Assembly: GCF_003054055.1 (NCBI RefSeq)
Contig: NZ_QBKI01000013.1
Coordinates: forward strand, 1 to 64,000
Source: Pontibacter mucosus
Lineage (GTDB): Bacteria; Bacteroidota; Bacteroidia; Cytophagales; Hymenobacteraceae
Direction: 5' to 3'
Length of the DNA: 64,000 bases
The notes under the pieces: model-generated
The model's input: only the letters and a program-made list of their open reading frames with translations
What the model was told of the DNA's origin: nothing
The model's database searches: none
Program-made: the position numbers and the translations under genes
Shown here: positions 26,830 through 35,711 of the stretch, piece after piece
How the letters are laid out: each line of letters opens with the position of its first letter
Position numbering within the stretch: position 1 is the first letter of the stretch

Positions 26830-27558
26830 ATGAAAAAGCCTAATAATTGCACCTTACTTCTTGAGTCTAAACTCAAGATATTTATATTCTTTTTAGCGAC
26901 AGTATTCTTCACTATCTCCTGTAATCAAGGCAGTACCAATGCTAGTGATGAGGCAGAGACTTCGAGCGAAACTACAGCCACAGAGACAATGGAAGACCAT
27001 TCCCAGCACAACATGAATACCGGCGAGATGAGCGGTATGATGGGACACATGCACCAGAATATGGAGGAAATGCATGGCATGAAAGCAAAAATGACAGGAG
27101 ATCCTGACTATGACTTTGCTCAGATGATGACCATGCACCACCAAGGAGCCGTCCGCATGGCAGAAGACGAAATAGCCAATGGCACTGACGCCAAAATGAA
27201 GGAGATGGCACAAAAGACAATGAAAACGAATAAAGAAGATATCCAGAAGCTTCAGGACTTTACGAAAACACACAAACCCACCAAAGGAGACACTGCCACT
27301 ACCATGCAGATGATGCAGCCAATGAGCAAAATGATGGACGATATGCACCAGAACATGGGCAATATGGGCGGAGCAAACACAGATCACAGCTTTGCCCAAA
27401 TGATGATACACCACCACGAAATGGGTAACGAGATGGCAAGAGCATTTCTGAAGCAAGGTAAAACACAAGAAATGAAACAAATGGCTCAGAAGACCATCGA
27501 TGAACAGGAAAAAGAAATACAAGAATTTAGAAATTGGCTTGATCAGAACAAGCAGTAA
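26830..27558 (+). CDS. Lipoprotein with tandem DUF305 domains, Met/His-rich
   Basis: 242 aa. The start is the ATG at 26830 (the TTG six bases earlier is not needed). Signal with lipobox FTISC. Two DUF305 repeats follow: DPDYDFAQMMTMHHQGAVRMAEDE and, ~100 residues later, HSFAQMMIHHHEMGNEMA. Each carries the D-F-x2-M-M-x2-H-H-x-G core. Between and before them are many Met and His (MSGMMGHMHQNM). DUF305 domains are ferritin-like helical bundles found in Cu/Ag resistance loci; periplasmic metal sequestration is likely. A second protein of this type is at 34286-34999. Confidence 0.85.
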   Translation: MKKPNNCTLLLESKLKIFIFFLATVFFTISCNQGSTNASDEAETSSETTATETMEDHSQHNMNTGEMSGMMGHMHQNMEEMHGMKAKMTGDPDYDFAQMMTMHHQGAVRMAEDEIANGTDAKMKEMAQKTMKTNKEDIQKLQDFTKTHKPTKGDTATTMQMMQPMSKMMDDMHQNMGNMGGANTDHSFAQMMIHHHEMGNEMARAFLKQGKTQEMKQMAQKTIDEQEKEIQEFRNWLDQNKQ

Positions 27559-27565
27559 TTTTTAA

Positions 27566-27619
27566 CTCTAGAATTACTTAGGGAATAAGGATGGCCACCG
27601 TAATTCTAGAGCGGTGGCC
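27566..27619 (+). terminator. Two mutually exclusive hairpins after the DUF305 gene
   Basis: Stem A: CTCTAGAATTAC (27566-27577) pairs perfectly with GTAATTCTAGAG (27600-27611). Stem B: GGCCACCG (27593-27600) pairs perfectly with CGGTGGCC (27612-27619), followed by TTTGCC. They share base 27600, and no linker is left to span stem A, so both cannot form fully at once. Stem B with the T-run looks like the terminator; stem A would block its left arm. Confidence 0.6.
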
Positions 27620-27921
27620 TTTGCCGTATTACAACATCGTCTGCGGCAGCATCCTTAACTCATGTAACAGTGGGCGCCCCTATTTTCCCAGGCTCAGTCT
27701 AAGCATTGTATGTGGTAGGTTATTACAAGGGACAACCTGTGTACATAGAAGGTGTAAGTTCATAAGGTAAGTTCCTGAAAGAAAATCACCATTATAAGAT
27801 CCTACAGTTAAGAAACTATAAGTTTAGCAGGCAGAAGAGCGGCTCCCTTTATATGTGAAGGTTCAAAAGATGCGCTACAGTTAGGGGTATTGATTTAATC
27901 TTGTAATATTACTACTATTGA

Positions 27922-27971
27922 AGCTGTGGACTTGTGGGTAACTCGACAGAGTTATCCATAAATCCACAGCT
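27922..27971 (+). terminator. Hairpin plus T-run before the transposase start
   Basis: AGCTGTGGA (27922-27930) pairs with TCCACAGCT (27963-27971); inner GGGTAACTC (27936-27944) pairs with GAGTTATCC (27949-27957) with one wobble. Then comes ATTTTTTTG. It lies 20 bp before the transposase ATG and is built like an intrinsic terminator. Confidence 0.6.
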
Positions 27972-27991
27972 ATTTTTTTGCCTGTATCGCC

Positions 27992-28987
27992 ATGAAAAAG
28001 CAGGAACAGAAGCAGAAAGCCAGAGCAGACTGGATCAAGGTTTACCAGCAGTTGGGGGCCATCAGCAAGGCTGCCCGCCGCTGCGGCATTGCCCGCTCCA
28101 CGCTGCAGCGGTGGATTAGACGCCTGCCCGAAGAGGGACTAGCTGACCGTTCCAGAAGACCTCACCGGCTGGCCAGGCAGAAGTGGGACGACGAGGTGGT
28201 TAACCTTATCCTGGACATCCGAGACACTCACCGCTACGGCAAGATCAGGATCTGCTCTCACCTGCTGCATCATTACCAGATCAAAGTTTCCCCTTCTACG
28301 GTAGCCCGGGTGCTGGAGAAGTACAACATGAAGCTGCTTAAACGCTACCGCAAAAAGAAGGACTTTAAGCGCTACTCTAAAGACATACCGGGGGAAAGGG
28401 TACAGATGGATGTATGTAAGATTGACACCGGTATCTACCAATACACGGCCATCGATGACTGCAGCCGTTACCGGGTGCTTTATACCTATTCCAGGAGGAC
28501 TGCTAAAAACTCTGCTCAGTTTCTGGAGCGGGTGGTCGAACAGATGCCTTTCCCGGTGCAGCGCGTGCAGACGGACAGGGGACGGGAGTTCTTCGGCCTT
28601 GCCTTCCAGGAAAAGCTGCGGGAGTACGGCATCAAGTTCCGGCCCGTTAAGCCGCGTTCTCCTCACCTGAACGGGAAGGTGGAGCGAAGCCAGCAGACGG
28701 ACCTGCAGGAGTTCTACGTGACGGCAAACCTGAAGGATCCCCAGCTTAACGACCAGTTGGAGGAATGGCAGTTCCACTATAACTGGTATCGCTCCCATAG
28801 CTCTCTGAAGGGCAAAACGCCCATGGATGTGGTAACTGAAAAGTCAGCCCTGACGCCGCTTTGGGAAGACATAGAGGCAAAGTACGATCCGTCCAAAGAA
28901 CCAATTCGTGAGCAGAACTTCGGTTGGGAGAGAAAGCTCAACAAATTCAAGAAAAAAGAAAACCTGCCAAAAATTAGAAATATCTAA
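27992..28987 (+). CDS. IS481-family transposase
   Basis: 331 aa. N-terminal helix-turn-helix domains (residues ~20-60, KAARRCGIARSTLQRWIRRL) are followed by a retroviral-type integrase core with acidic residues D140 (QMD), D195 (QTDRG) and E231 (NGKVERSQ). The order and the RSPHLNGKVERS signature fit IS481-type DDE transposases. The frame is intact and full length, so the element may be active. It is the only insertion-sequence gene seen in the window. Confidence 0.92.
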   Translation: MKKQEQKQKARADWIKVYQQLGAISKAARRCGIARSTLQRWIRRLPEEGLADRSRRPHRLARQKWDDEVVNLILDIRDTHRYGKIRICSHLLHHYQIKVSPSTVARVLEKYNMKLLKRYRKKKDFKRYSKDIPGERVQMDVCKIDTGIYQYTAIDDCSRYRVLYTYSRRTAKNSAQFLERVVEQMPFPVQRVQTDRGREFFGLAFQEKLREYGIKFRPVKPRSPHLNGKVERSQQTDLQEFYVTANLKDPQLNDQLEEWQFHYNWYRSHSSLKGKTPMDVVTEKSALTPLWEDIEAKYDPSKEPIREQNFGWERKLNKFKKKENLPKIRNI

Positions 28988-29110
28988 ATTCTGGCAGGCC
29001 TAAAACTGTAGCGGATCTATAGAACCACTACACTTTATAGATTATAAGGAGCCGCTCTTCTTCATTAGATACCAGAAGGTCAACTTCAAGTATCTACGAA
29101 CTCAGTTGCT

Positions 29111-31738
29111 TCAATACACAAACGTGAGGCCAGCGCCATACTTCATGTCGCTGTCGTAATGCGTTGATAGGGATGTATACTTGGTTACAATGTAGCGCAG
29201 GCCAACCATGTATTCTTTGTCGGTGTTGCCCATCAAGTTCAGGCGCAGGCGGCTGGTCAGTGGCACATCATCGCGCCGCAACTGGAAGCGCAGTTTCCCC
29301 TCAGTGTCTACCCTCATTTCCGACACGATCAGCATAGGCAACGTGTACTGCACACCGGCTACAAAGGCTTTCCGGTTATTCTGGTTGCTTAACTGCCCAA
29401 ACATATTGTTCTCAGGCTCATTCACAGTACTGTTGTAGTGATAGTCAAAACCGATGAAGGGGAACAGCCACTGCATTTTCCCAATATAACGGCCAAAGTA
29501 GGTTTCACTTTCTATGCCGTACTCCTTCTTAAAACCAATACGCCATTCGGTGGAGATCTGGTAACGGGAGCTGCCCAGTATAAACTCTCCATCGCTGCCG
29601 TTGCTTTCCAACCCTATCTGCGCAGATGGTAGGAAAACCTTGTCTTCGCGATTAAACATTTTACGGGCCTTTTCAGGATTCGGAAGCTCCGGGTTTGGGG
29701 GTGAGTTCTGATAGGTGAACACGCGGCCCATGCCGGCAATCATGTGGTAGAGTATGTGGCAGTGGAAGAACCAGTCGCCGCTCTCGGAGGCTGCAAACTC
29801 AATTGTGTCGGTTTCCATGGGCAGTATATCGAGCACATTTTTCATAGGCGCGTACTCACCCTGCTTGTTGATCACCCGGAAATCGTGCCCGTGCAGGTGC
29901 ATGGGGTGTCGCATCATGGAGTTGTTGAACATGATGATCTTCACATTCTCCCCCTTTTTTATCAGGATTCTGTCAGACTCTGAAACAGTTTTATTGTCCA
30001 TGGTCCACACATAGCGGTTCATGTTGCCGGTGAGCTCAAAACGCAGTACTTTTTCCGGCCCGGGTTTAAGGGTTGTCTTCTCAGTTGCACGCAGCATGCC
30101 ATAGTTCAAGGTAACCATCTCGCCATTGCTGCCACTAGTGCTCATGTTGTTCATGTCGTGCCCCTGCATATGATGGCCTTGGTGTGCGGTAGTGTCAGCC
30201 TGCTGCTTCATATGCATACTGGTGTCAGTAGCGGGTTTCATCTCATCACCCCCATGTATGGTGTGGTCCTGCCCTGAAATTTCCGGGTACATCACGCTGT
30301 TCATGTCCATCTGCTGGTTGCTCATTTGCATATCCATCGGCTGCATGTCGCCACTCATTTTCATCATGTCGTTCATCATCTTCATGCCCTCAAAGTACTT
30401 GAGTTTGCCCAAGCGCTGTGCCGGCATTTTCATGCCCCTGCCCAGCCACAACGATGTGGAATTAGTGCGGTCTTCGGCAGTCGCTAAAAACTCGTACTGC
30501 ATGTTCTCCGGTATGGTAACCAGCAGGTCGTAGGTCTCTGCAGGAGCAATAATCAGGCGGTCCACTTCTACAGGCTCCACATCGTTGCCATCGTTTCCCA
30601 CCACCGTAATCTTACTGCCGGAGTACGTTAGCCAGAAGTAGGTGGAGGCACCGCCATTCACGACCCTGAGCTTCACCACATCCCCGGCCGTGAAATGCGT
30701 CTGCTCCGCTATATCCTGCCCATTGGTCAGGAACTTTTCATATGCTACGTCACTCACATCCATGGCTTCCATCCGCTTCCATTCATTTTTCAGCTTGGTG
30801 CCAAAGTAGCCTTTCCGGATGGCCTCCGCATAGCCCTGTGTCGCACCTTTCTGTATCGAGAACCAATCGTTGGCACTACGCAGTGACCGGTACACCTCTT
30901 TGGGGTTCATATCGGTCCAGTCGCTGAGCACGATCGGTATAGCCGGCATATCCGGTTCATTCACTTTGTTAAAAATCAGGGCACCGTACATGCCGCTTTG
31001 TTCCTGAAAGGCGCTGTGGCTGTGGTACCAGTAAGTACCGTTCTGAATGATCGGAAATTTGTACAGGTAAGTGGAATGGGGCTTGATCGGTTTCTGGGTA
31101 AGCCAGGGCACGCCATCGAACCTGTTAGGCAGAAACACACCGTGCCAGTGAATGGAGGTTTCCACGTCCATCTCATTATGCACATAAATCTCGGCCGTGT
31201 CGCCCTGGGTAAAGGTTAAGGCAGGCGCCGGAATACTGCCATTTATGGCCACTGCTCTTCTGGTTCTACCGGTAAAGTTTACCAGGGTATCCCGTACATA
31301 GAGGTCATATCGAACGGTGCGGGGTTTGTAAGTTTGGCCCGGGCTCTCCGGTTTGTGCCCTGCCTTATGGACTGGCTTCTCTTTTTCCTCTGGGTTTTGA
31401 ACAGGTGTTTCAGTTTTTTTCGGAGTAGGTTGTGCATGTTTATGAGCAGGCTGTGTTTGTTTCTGCTGCACGGGTTGCTTTGGAGGGGCAGCAGGTTTGG
31501 CTTTGGCCGGTTCTTTTTTGGGAACCTGCTGCTGTTGCTTAGCCGGAGCTTTGGGCTTTTGCTTTACCAGCGTCATGCCGCACTTGGGGCATTTACCAGG
31601 CTTAGTACTTTGCACTTCGGGGTGCATAGGACAAGTATAAATTTCGGTCTGTTGCTGGTTAGGCTTATGCTGTTCATGCTGCGCGTATGTGTACTGCCCT
31701 AAGCCGAGCAATAACACGAGTATTAATAGTTTGTACAT
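29111..31738 (-). CDS. Multicopper oxidase with N-terminal HMBD and C-terminal beta-barrel-like domain
   Basis: 875 aa. Signal peptide (1-19); heavy-metal-binding module (YTCPMHP...CPKCGMTL, ~34-58); Lys/Pro/Gln-rich linker to ~135. Three cupredoxin domains hold all copper motifs: HWHG, WYHSHS, HPMHLHGHDF and HCHILYHMIAGM (~655-667). A Met/His-rich insert lies at ~440-540 (DMQPMDMQMS). The last ~170 residues are alternating beta-strands ending in GAGLTFVY, like an outer-membrane barrel or CopB-type domain. The enzyme would oxidise Cu(I) to Cu(II) in the periplasm. The fused end suggests anchoring in the outer membrane, which is inference. Confidence 0.9.
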   Translation of the reverse strand: MYKLLILVLLLGLGQYTYAQHEQHKPNQQQTEIYTCPMHPEVQSTKPGKCPKCGMTLVKQKPKAPAKQQQQVPKKEPAKAKPAAPPKQPVQQKQTQPAHKHAQPTPKKTETPVQNPEEKEKPVHKAGHKPESPGQTYKPRTVRYDLYVRDTLVNFTGRTRRAVAINGSIPAPALTFTQGDTAEIYVHNEMDVETSIHWHGVFLPNRFDGVPWLTQKPIKPHSTYLYKFPIIQNGTYWYHSHSAFQEQSGMYGALIFNKVNEPDMPAIPIVLSDWTDMNPKEVYRSLRSANDWFSIQKGATQGYAEAIRKGYFGTKLKNEWKRMEAMDVSDVAYEKFLTNGQDIAEQTHFTAGDVVKLRVVNGGASTYFWLTYSGSKITVVGNDGNDVEPVEVDRLIIAPAETYDLLVTIPENMQYEFLATAEDRTNSTSLWLGRGMKMPAQRLGKLKYFEGMKMMNDMMKMSGDMQPMDMQMSNQQMDMNSVMYPEISGQDHTIHGGDEMKPATDTSMHMKQQADTTAHQGHHMQGHDMNNMSTSGSNGEMVTLNYGMLRATEKTTLKPGPEKVLRFELTGNMNRYVWTMDNKTVSESDRILIKKGENVKIIMFNNSMMRHPMHLHGHDFRVINKQGEYAPMKNVLDILPMETDTIEFAASESGDWFFHCHILYHMIAGMGRVFTYQNSPPNPELPNPEKARKMFNREDKVFLPSAQIGLESNGSDGEFILGSSRYQISTEWRIGFKKEYGIESETYFGRYIGKMQWLFPFIGFDYHYNSTVNEPENNMFGQLSNQNNRKAFVAGVQYTLPMLIVSEMRVDTEGKLRFQLRRDDVPLTSRLRLNLMGNTDKEYMVGLRYIVTKYTSLSTHYDSDMKYGAGLTFVY

Positions 31739-31960
31739 TTTAAGCTGATAAAGAAATGAAAAGCGTTTTATTGTTTACCTGCGACACGCAATGCTTAAAG
31801 GGCCTTTGTCCGAGTCTAAGCTGGTGCGACTACAGTTTTATAGCTCTCTTTTACACGAATAATAGATTAAGTTTGCCTCTTTTATACCTGTATAAAATGG
31901 TGATGACCTGACCAGCAGATTTAGCTAAACTCCCCTCTTCTAACATATCATGGCAACTAA

Positions 31961-33400
31961 TTAGTAATTGTTAACGCAGTCAGACATAGTCTCTTTAGTT
32001 GATTGTGGGTGACACTGTGACTCCACCTCTGCCTCCTTTTCCAAGTTCATCCAGGTACCCTTTGCAAATTTATAGGCCAGTACTCCTGCACGGGTTACAA
32101 TGTCTACACCAATGGCAATCCAGACACCTGTAAGACCCCACCCCAGGGTAATTCCCAAATAATATACCAGAACAGTGCGGATGGCCCACATACCGGCCGC
32201 CGTCAGGTACATGGGGAACCTAGTATTATTGGCAGCCTGGTATGCGCCTGTAAGGGTTAAAAGAGCCGCCAGAAAAGGCTGAAACGCACCAGAAACCTTC
32301 AGGGCGTTTCCTATTTTAGAGATCACTTCCGGGTCTTGAGAGAACAGGCTGCCAGCCCACTCCCCCAGGAAGAAGAGCAGTAAACCCAAAACACCCATGA
32401 TGCCAACAGCCATCCAGGCTCCTATCTTCGTAAAGGAAACCGCCTCCTCTATCCTTCCTGCACCTATTTGCTGTCCGGCCAGTATCGTAACCGCTGTGGC
32501 AAAGCCATAACCTGCCATATAAGACACTACCTCCACGTTACCAGCAATCTGATGGGCGGCAAAGACGTTGGTGCCGAGCGAAACGATAAATCCGAAATAG
32601 ACGATCTGCCCTGCCCGCATGATGAGCACTTCACCGGCTGCAGGACTGCCTAAAGTAGCCAGTTCCCTCTGATGGCCCCAGTCAACCGACCAGAAGTCTT
32701 TCCGGAAGGCCAGCACCTCCGAACGCTGGATGTAGTAAATGAGCAGTAGGGTCCCAAGTATGCGGGAGGCAACTGTAGCCAGCGCAGCACCCGTTACACC
32801 CATTTCGGGAAAGATCCAGAACCCGAAAATAAGAGCATACCCCAGGAGCGCATGGAAAACATTGATGATAATACTGACTTTCATGGGTGCCCGAGTGTCT
32901 CCTGAACCGCGTAAATTGGCACTGAGCGCAAACATGAGCGACATAAAAACGGAAGGAATACCCACAACCCGGAAATAGGTCTCCCCTATTTCCAGCACCT
33001 GCTCTTCCAGTCCCATGAGTGTGAGCAGGGGGCGTGCAAAAAACAGCGTTACGATACCTGTCAGTATCCCGAACAGGATGGAGAGTATAATAGCCTGCTG
33101 TGCTATATGCCGGGCTCTTTCTACTTGCTTTGCTCCCAAGGCATTTGCCACCCTTACGTTTGCTGCTACCCCGATTGCCATAAAAACGGCAAAGTAAATA
33201 GCCAATATGGCGTTGGTGGCCCCTATAGCGGAAACCTCAGCCAAACCAATCTTTGACACAAAATAGACATCCATAAAGCCAATAAATGTCTGAAAGAAGT
33301 TCTCTACTACTGCGGGAAACGCAAGAAGCAGGACAATCTTCATTTTGTCGGGAATAGTGGTAGTAACCGGTGTTTCTACATGCTCTTTATTAGCTTCCAT
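31961..33400 (-). CDS. MATE-family efflux transporter
   Basis: 479 aa, twelve TM helices in two related halves. Family marks include FIGFMDVYFVSKIG in TM1-2, AVFMAIGVAANVRVANALGA in TM2-3, and LRGSGDTRAPM between TM5 and TM6. These proteins exchange organic cations or drugs for Na+ or H+. The C-terminal tail contains Cys and His (ESQCHPQS). It lies between the oxidase (222-bp gap) and the following His-rich protein (24-bp gap), so it is probably co-transcribed with the latter. No direct link to metals is evident. Confidence 0.9.
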   Translation of the reverse strand: MEANKEHVETPVTTTIPDKMKIVLLLAFPAVVENFFQTFIGFMDVYFVSKIGLAEVSAIGATNAILAIYFAVFMAIGVAANVRVANALGAKQVERARHIAQQAIILSILFGILTGIVTLFFARPLLTLMGLEEQVLEIGETYFRVVGIPSVFMSLMFALSANLRGSGDTRAPMKVSIIINVFHALLGYALIFGFWIFPEMGVTGAALATVASRILGTLLLIYYIQRSEVLAFRKDFWSVDWGHQRELATLGSPAAGEVLIMRAGQIVYFGFIVSLGTNVFAAHQIAGNVEVVSYMAGYGFATAVTILAGQQIGAGRIEEAVSFTKIGAWMAVGIMGVLGLLLFFLGEWAGSLFSQDPEVISKIGNALKVSGAFQPFLAALLTLTGAYQAANNTRFPMYLTAAGMWAIRTVLVYYLGITLGWGLTGVWIAIGVDIVTRAGVLAYKFAKGTWMNLEKEAEVESQCHPQSTKETMSDCVNNY

Positions 33401-33424
33401 TGGTAATATTGCGGTGTGCTGCTT

Positions 33425-34129
33425 TTAGTGGTAGTGCCCATGATGTCCCTGCCCCGGAAGCTCAGCTACTTGCACTACATAGTCCAAAGTATAAAGTAGC
33501 CCATTCAGCAGGAACTGAATCCATACCCGGTATAATCCCGTGGCAGTGAATGCTGAGTGCAGCACCAGCACGTCATCGTGCACCATGGGATGTACATGAA
33601 GATATTCCTTTGTATCCACATTAATCATGACCACATGGGCCTTAGCACCCAGAAAATCACCTAGTGAAGAGGCCGGTATGGCAGCCTCCGCCTGTTTAAC
33701 AGAAACGCGAATGGAGTTAAGGTCCTGTACATCCAGTTGCACGCTAACACCATCCACAGCCTTACTGAGCACATTCTGTTGGTAGAGTTGTACGTCCCGT
33801 TTATCACCGGCAACATCCACCGTTTTTCTGATAACAACCGGTGAGCCGTTCAGGGGCTTTATGTCGCAGTAGAGGAGGAACTTGCCACCGAAGGGAAACG
33901 AGAAATCAACGGTATATTCCTTGCCTGTCTTCTCAGGGTGCTCATGGGCAAAGAAAGAAAGATCCTCTGATACAATGATCAGGTGAATGTCTTTGGTGTG
34001 CACCTCTTCCAGTTCAAGGGGAATCCCGTCTGCTTGGGTACCTACAGGGGTTAGCCCAACTCTAGTTATTTCTTGCGCCTTTAGGGGATGAGGTTTATAC
34101 GCAAATAAAACATCAATCGAATTTTCCAT
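33425..34129 (-). CDS. Uncharacterised beta-sandwich protein with His-rich ends
   Basis: 234 aa from the ATG at 34129 (an upstream TTG is less likely). No signal peptide. Two repeats of a beta-rich unit each end in a histidine motif: HLIIVSEDLSFFAHEHPE (first half) and HVVMINVDTKEYLHVHPM (second half). The C-terminus is GQGHHGHYH. The duplicated xHxHP motif looks like a cupredoxin or YtkA-like metal site. This type is frequently seen beside copper genes in Bacteroidota, but I know no established function. Transcribed with the MATE gene. Confidence 0.6.
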   Translation of the reverse strand: MENSIDVLFAYKPHPLKAQEITRVGLTPVGTQADGIPLELEEVHTKDIHLIIVSEDLSFFAHEHPEKTGKEYTVDFSFPFGGKFLLYCDIKPLNGSPVVIRKTVDVAGDKRDVQLYQQNVLSKAVDGVSVQLDVQDLNSIRVSVKQAEAAIPASSLGDFLGAKAHVVMINVDTKEYLHVHPMVHDDVLVLHSAFTATGLYRVWIQFLLNGLLYTLDYVVQVAELPGQGHHGHYH

Positions 34130-34224
34130 AGTATAACTTTTTGCCAATTATGTGGGACAGTATAGTACAGAAGTGGCTTGAAAAACTGGCGCCTGCTGCA
34201 CTGCAGTGCCTATTAGGTAAATGA

Positions 34225-34255
34225 AAACAGAGCTGCGCAGCATGCAGCCCTGTTT
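34225..34255 (-). terminator. Terminator after the minus-strand DUF305 gene
   Basis: AAACAGAGCTGC (34225-34236) pairs with GCAGCCCTGTTT (34244-34255) with one mismatch. On the minus strand the stem is followed by TTTTCATTT. It lies 30 bp past the stop at 34286. Confidence 0.6.
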
Positions 34256-34285
34256 CCTTTAAAAGACAGACAACCTGAAAAACAT

Positions 34286-34999
34286 TTACATGTTCTTACC
34301 TTTATTGGTTGGCACGCCATGCTCATTGACAAACTCAGACAGCTCAATGATCTCCTGAGACTGCTCTTCAATAATCAATTTGGCTTCCTCTAACGCCATT
34401 TCATCATCTCCCCATTTCAATTCTGTGTTTGACATAGCAATAGCTCCCTGATGGTGGCAGATCATTAGGTTCGCAAAATCCACATCCGGATCCGGTGTAT
34501 CACGAACTTGCCGCATGCACTGCATCATTTGCTGCATATCCCTCTTCATCTCCATCATAAACAGCTTGCACTGCGCTTTCGAAAGTGGTTCAGGTGTAGG
34601 GTGAGCCGCTAGAAACGCCTGTAGCCTTTCCTTGCTGGCCTGATTGCCCTCTTTCGTTTTTACAGCCAACTCTTTAGCTTCCGGCTCATGACCATACTTC
34701 AATTCAATGTCCGCCATCTTTATACCCATCTCGTGGTGCATGATCATCATGTTAGCAAAATCAATGTCCGGATCGCAGGTCATCTCAATCTGGTTCATCA
34801 TCTTCATCATCGAGTTGATCACCTGCTGCATCTCCTTGTCAAAGGCTTTGTCGTCCTCCCAATAAGCACCTTTTGCCGCTTGTTCTCCGGTTGCGCTTAA
34901 CGGAGTAACAACATCTTGCTCTTTTTCGCAGCTGCTGAGTACAAACACAGCAATCACCATAAGGGAAAAGCTCTTGAAACCGATAAATTTTGTTTTCAT
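34286..34999 (-). CDS. Lipoprotein with tandem DUF305 domains
   Basis: 237 aa from the ATG at 34997-34999, giving a lipoprotein signal ending LSSC. Two DUF305 cores: DPDIDFANMMIMHHEMGIKMAD and DPDVDFANLMICHHQGAIAMSN, spaced about 100 residues apart as in the protein at 26830-27558. It is less Met/His-rich outside the cores than that paralogue. Predicted periplasmic or surface-anchored copper/silver binder. It is bracketed by terminators on both sides and so forms its own transcription unit. Confidence 0.85.
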   Translation of the reverse strand: MKTKFIGFKSFSLMVIAVFVLSSCEKEQDVVTPLSATGEQAAKGAYWEDDKAFDKEMQQVINSMMKMMNQIEMTCDPDIDFANMMIMHHEMGIKMADIELKYGHEPEAKELAVKTKEGNQASKERLQAFLAAHPTPEPLSKAQCKLFMMEMKRDMQQMMQCMRQVRDTPDPDVDFANLMICHHQGAIAMSNTELKWGDDEMALEEAKLIIEEQSQEIIELSEFVNEHGVPTNKGKNM

Positions 35000-35078
35000 A
35001 AATATTAAATTAAGTGTTAAGAATATGCAATAAATCGCTTGCTCTGGACAGTTTATCAGGCTGTAGCCAAACAAAATA

Positions 35079-35114
35079 CCCTGACCGCTCTTGCAAGCTA
35101 TAGAGCGATCAGGG
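35079..35114 (-). terminator. Terminator after the Csp-like gene
   Basis: CCCTGACCGCTCT (35079-35091) pairs with AGAGCGATCAGGG (35102-35114) with one mismatch. On the minus strand it is followed by TATTTTGTTTG. It lies about 40 bp past the stop of the Cys-rich four-helix protein. Confidence 0.7.
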
Positions 35115-35156
35115 TGATTTTATTAAAAGATTACACTCTTTAACATATACAGTTTG

Positions 35157-35471
35157 CTACGCCTGCTGACAGGCCTGTTCACAGCGGCGGCAAGCTTCAG
35201 CGCACATGCGGCAGTGTTCCATATGCGAGTGTTTTTCACACTCTGCACCACATTCTCTACACACTCTGGCACACAGATCCAGCACTTCTCTGGAGAAGGT
35301 AGAATCCCGTGATACATAGTCCAGTGCCATTTTACAGATTGCAGCGCAATCCAAGTCAAGTCGGATGCAGCGTTCCATCATTTTCACATCATCTTCCTGC
35401 AGGCAGGAAACTGCACAGTAGTTACAGGCTGCTGCACACTCAGCTAATGCGGTTATTAAGTCTTTATTCAT
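35157..35471 (-). CDS. Four-helix Cys-rich copper-storage protein (Csp/DUF326 type)
   Basis: 104 aa with 16 cysteines, many in CxxxC or CxxC spacing along predicted helices (ECAAAC, CARVCREC, CAEACRRC). This is the layout of Csp proteins, in which Cys line the core of a four-helix bundle and hold many Cu(I) ions. There is no signal peptide, so it would be cytosolic (Csp3-like). That would buffer copper that CopZ and CopA have not yet exported. Monocistronic between DUF305 and the channel gene. Confidence 0.9.
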   Translation of the reverse strand: MNKDLITALAECAAACNYCAVSCLQEDDVKMMERCIRLDLDCAAICKMALDYVSRDSTFSREVLDLCARVCRECGAECEKHSHMEHCRMCAEACRRCEQACQQA

Positions 35472-35711
35472 AATTATCTGGATTTTAATGAAACATATGC
35501 TTGGTTATACCCATCCGAAGCCCCTTCCGTTTTATATATTCTTGAACTATAATTATATATTTTTGGTGGCGGTACTACCTTAGGTGCTCTTTAAAACAGG
35601 TAAAATCAGCCCTAGCAGTGGCTGCAAGCTTACATTTGCCAGGGTCTGTCACCTCTATGCTGTTTAACTCCCTACCTGTTATTGCGTTTAGAAGAACGTG
35701 CTAACGATGCG

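Larger units (their letters stand above)
27833..29061. mobile_element. IS481-family insertion sequence
   Basis: The ends are a perfect 14-bp inverted repeat, AGAAGAGCGGCTCC (27833-27846) and its complement (29048-29061). A second inner pair, CGCTACAGTT, lies near each end. A single IS481-type transposase fills the middle. I see no clear target-site duplication directly outside the ends (GCAGGC versus TCATTA), so the true borders could differ by a few bases or the element may be older. It lies between the DUF305 gene and the multicopper oxidase without interrupting a recognisable gene. Confidence 0.75.

Noticed and set aside
27690..27765. Short frame reading YVVGYYKGQPVYIEGVSS before the IS
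   Set aside because: Stops directly upstream, no start and no family; too short to support even as a remnant.
27801..27832. Longer left end or target duplication for the IS481 element
   Set aside because: Bases outside the 14-bp inverted repeats do not match each other, so neither is supported.
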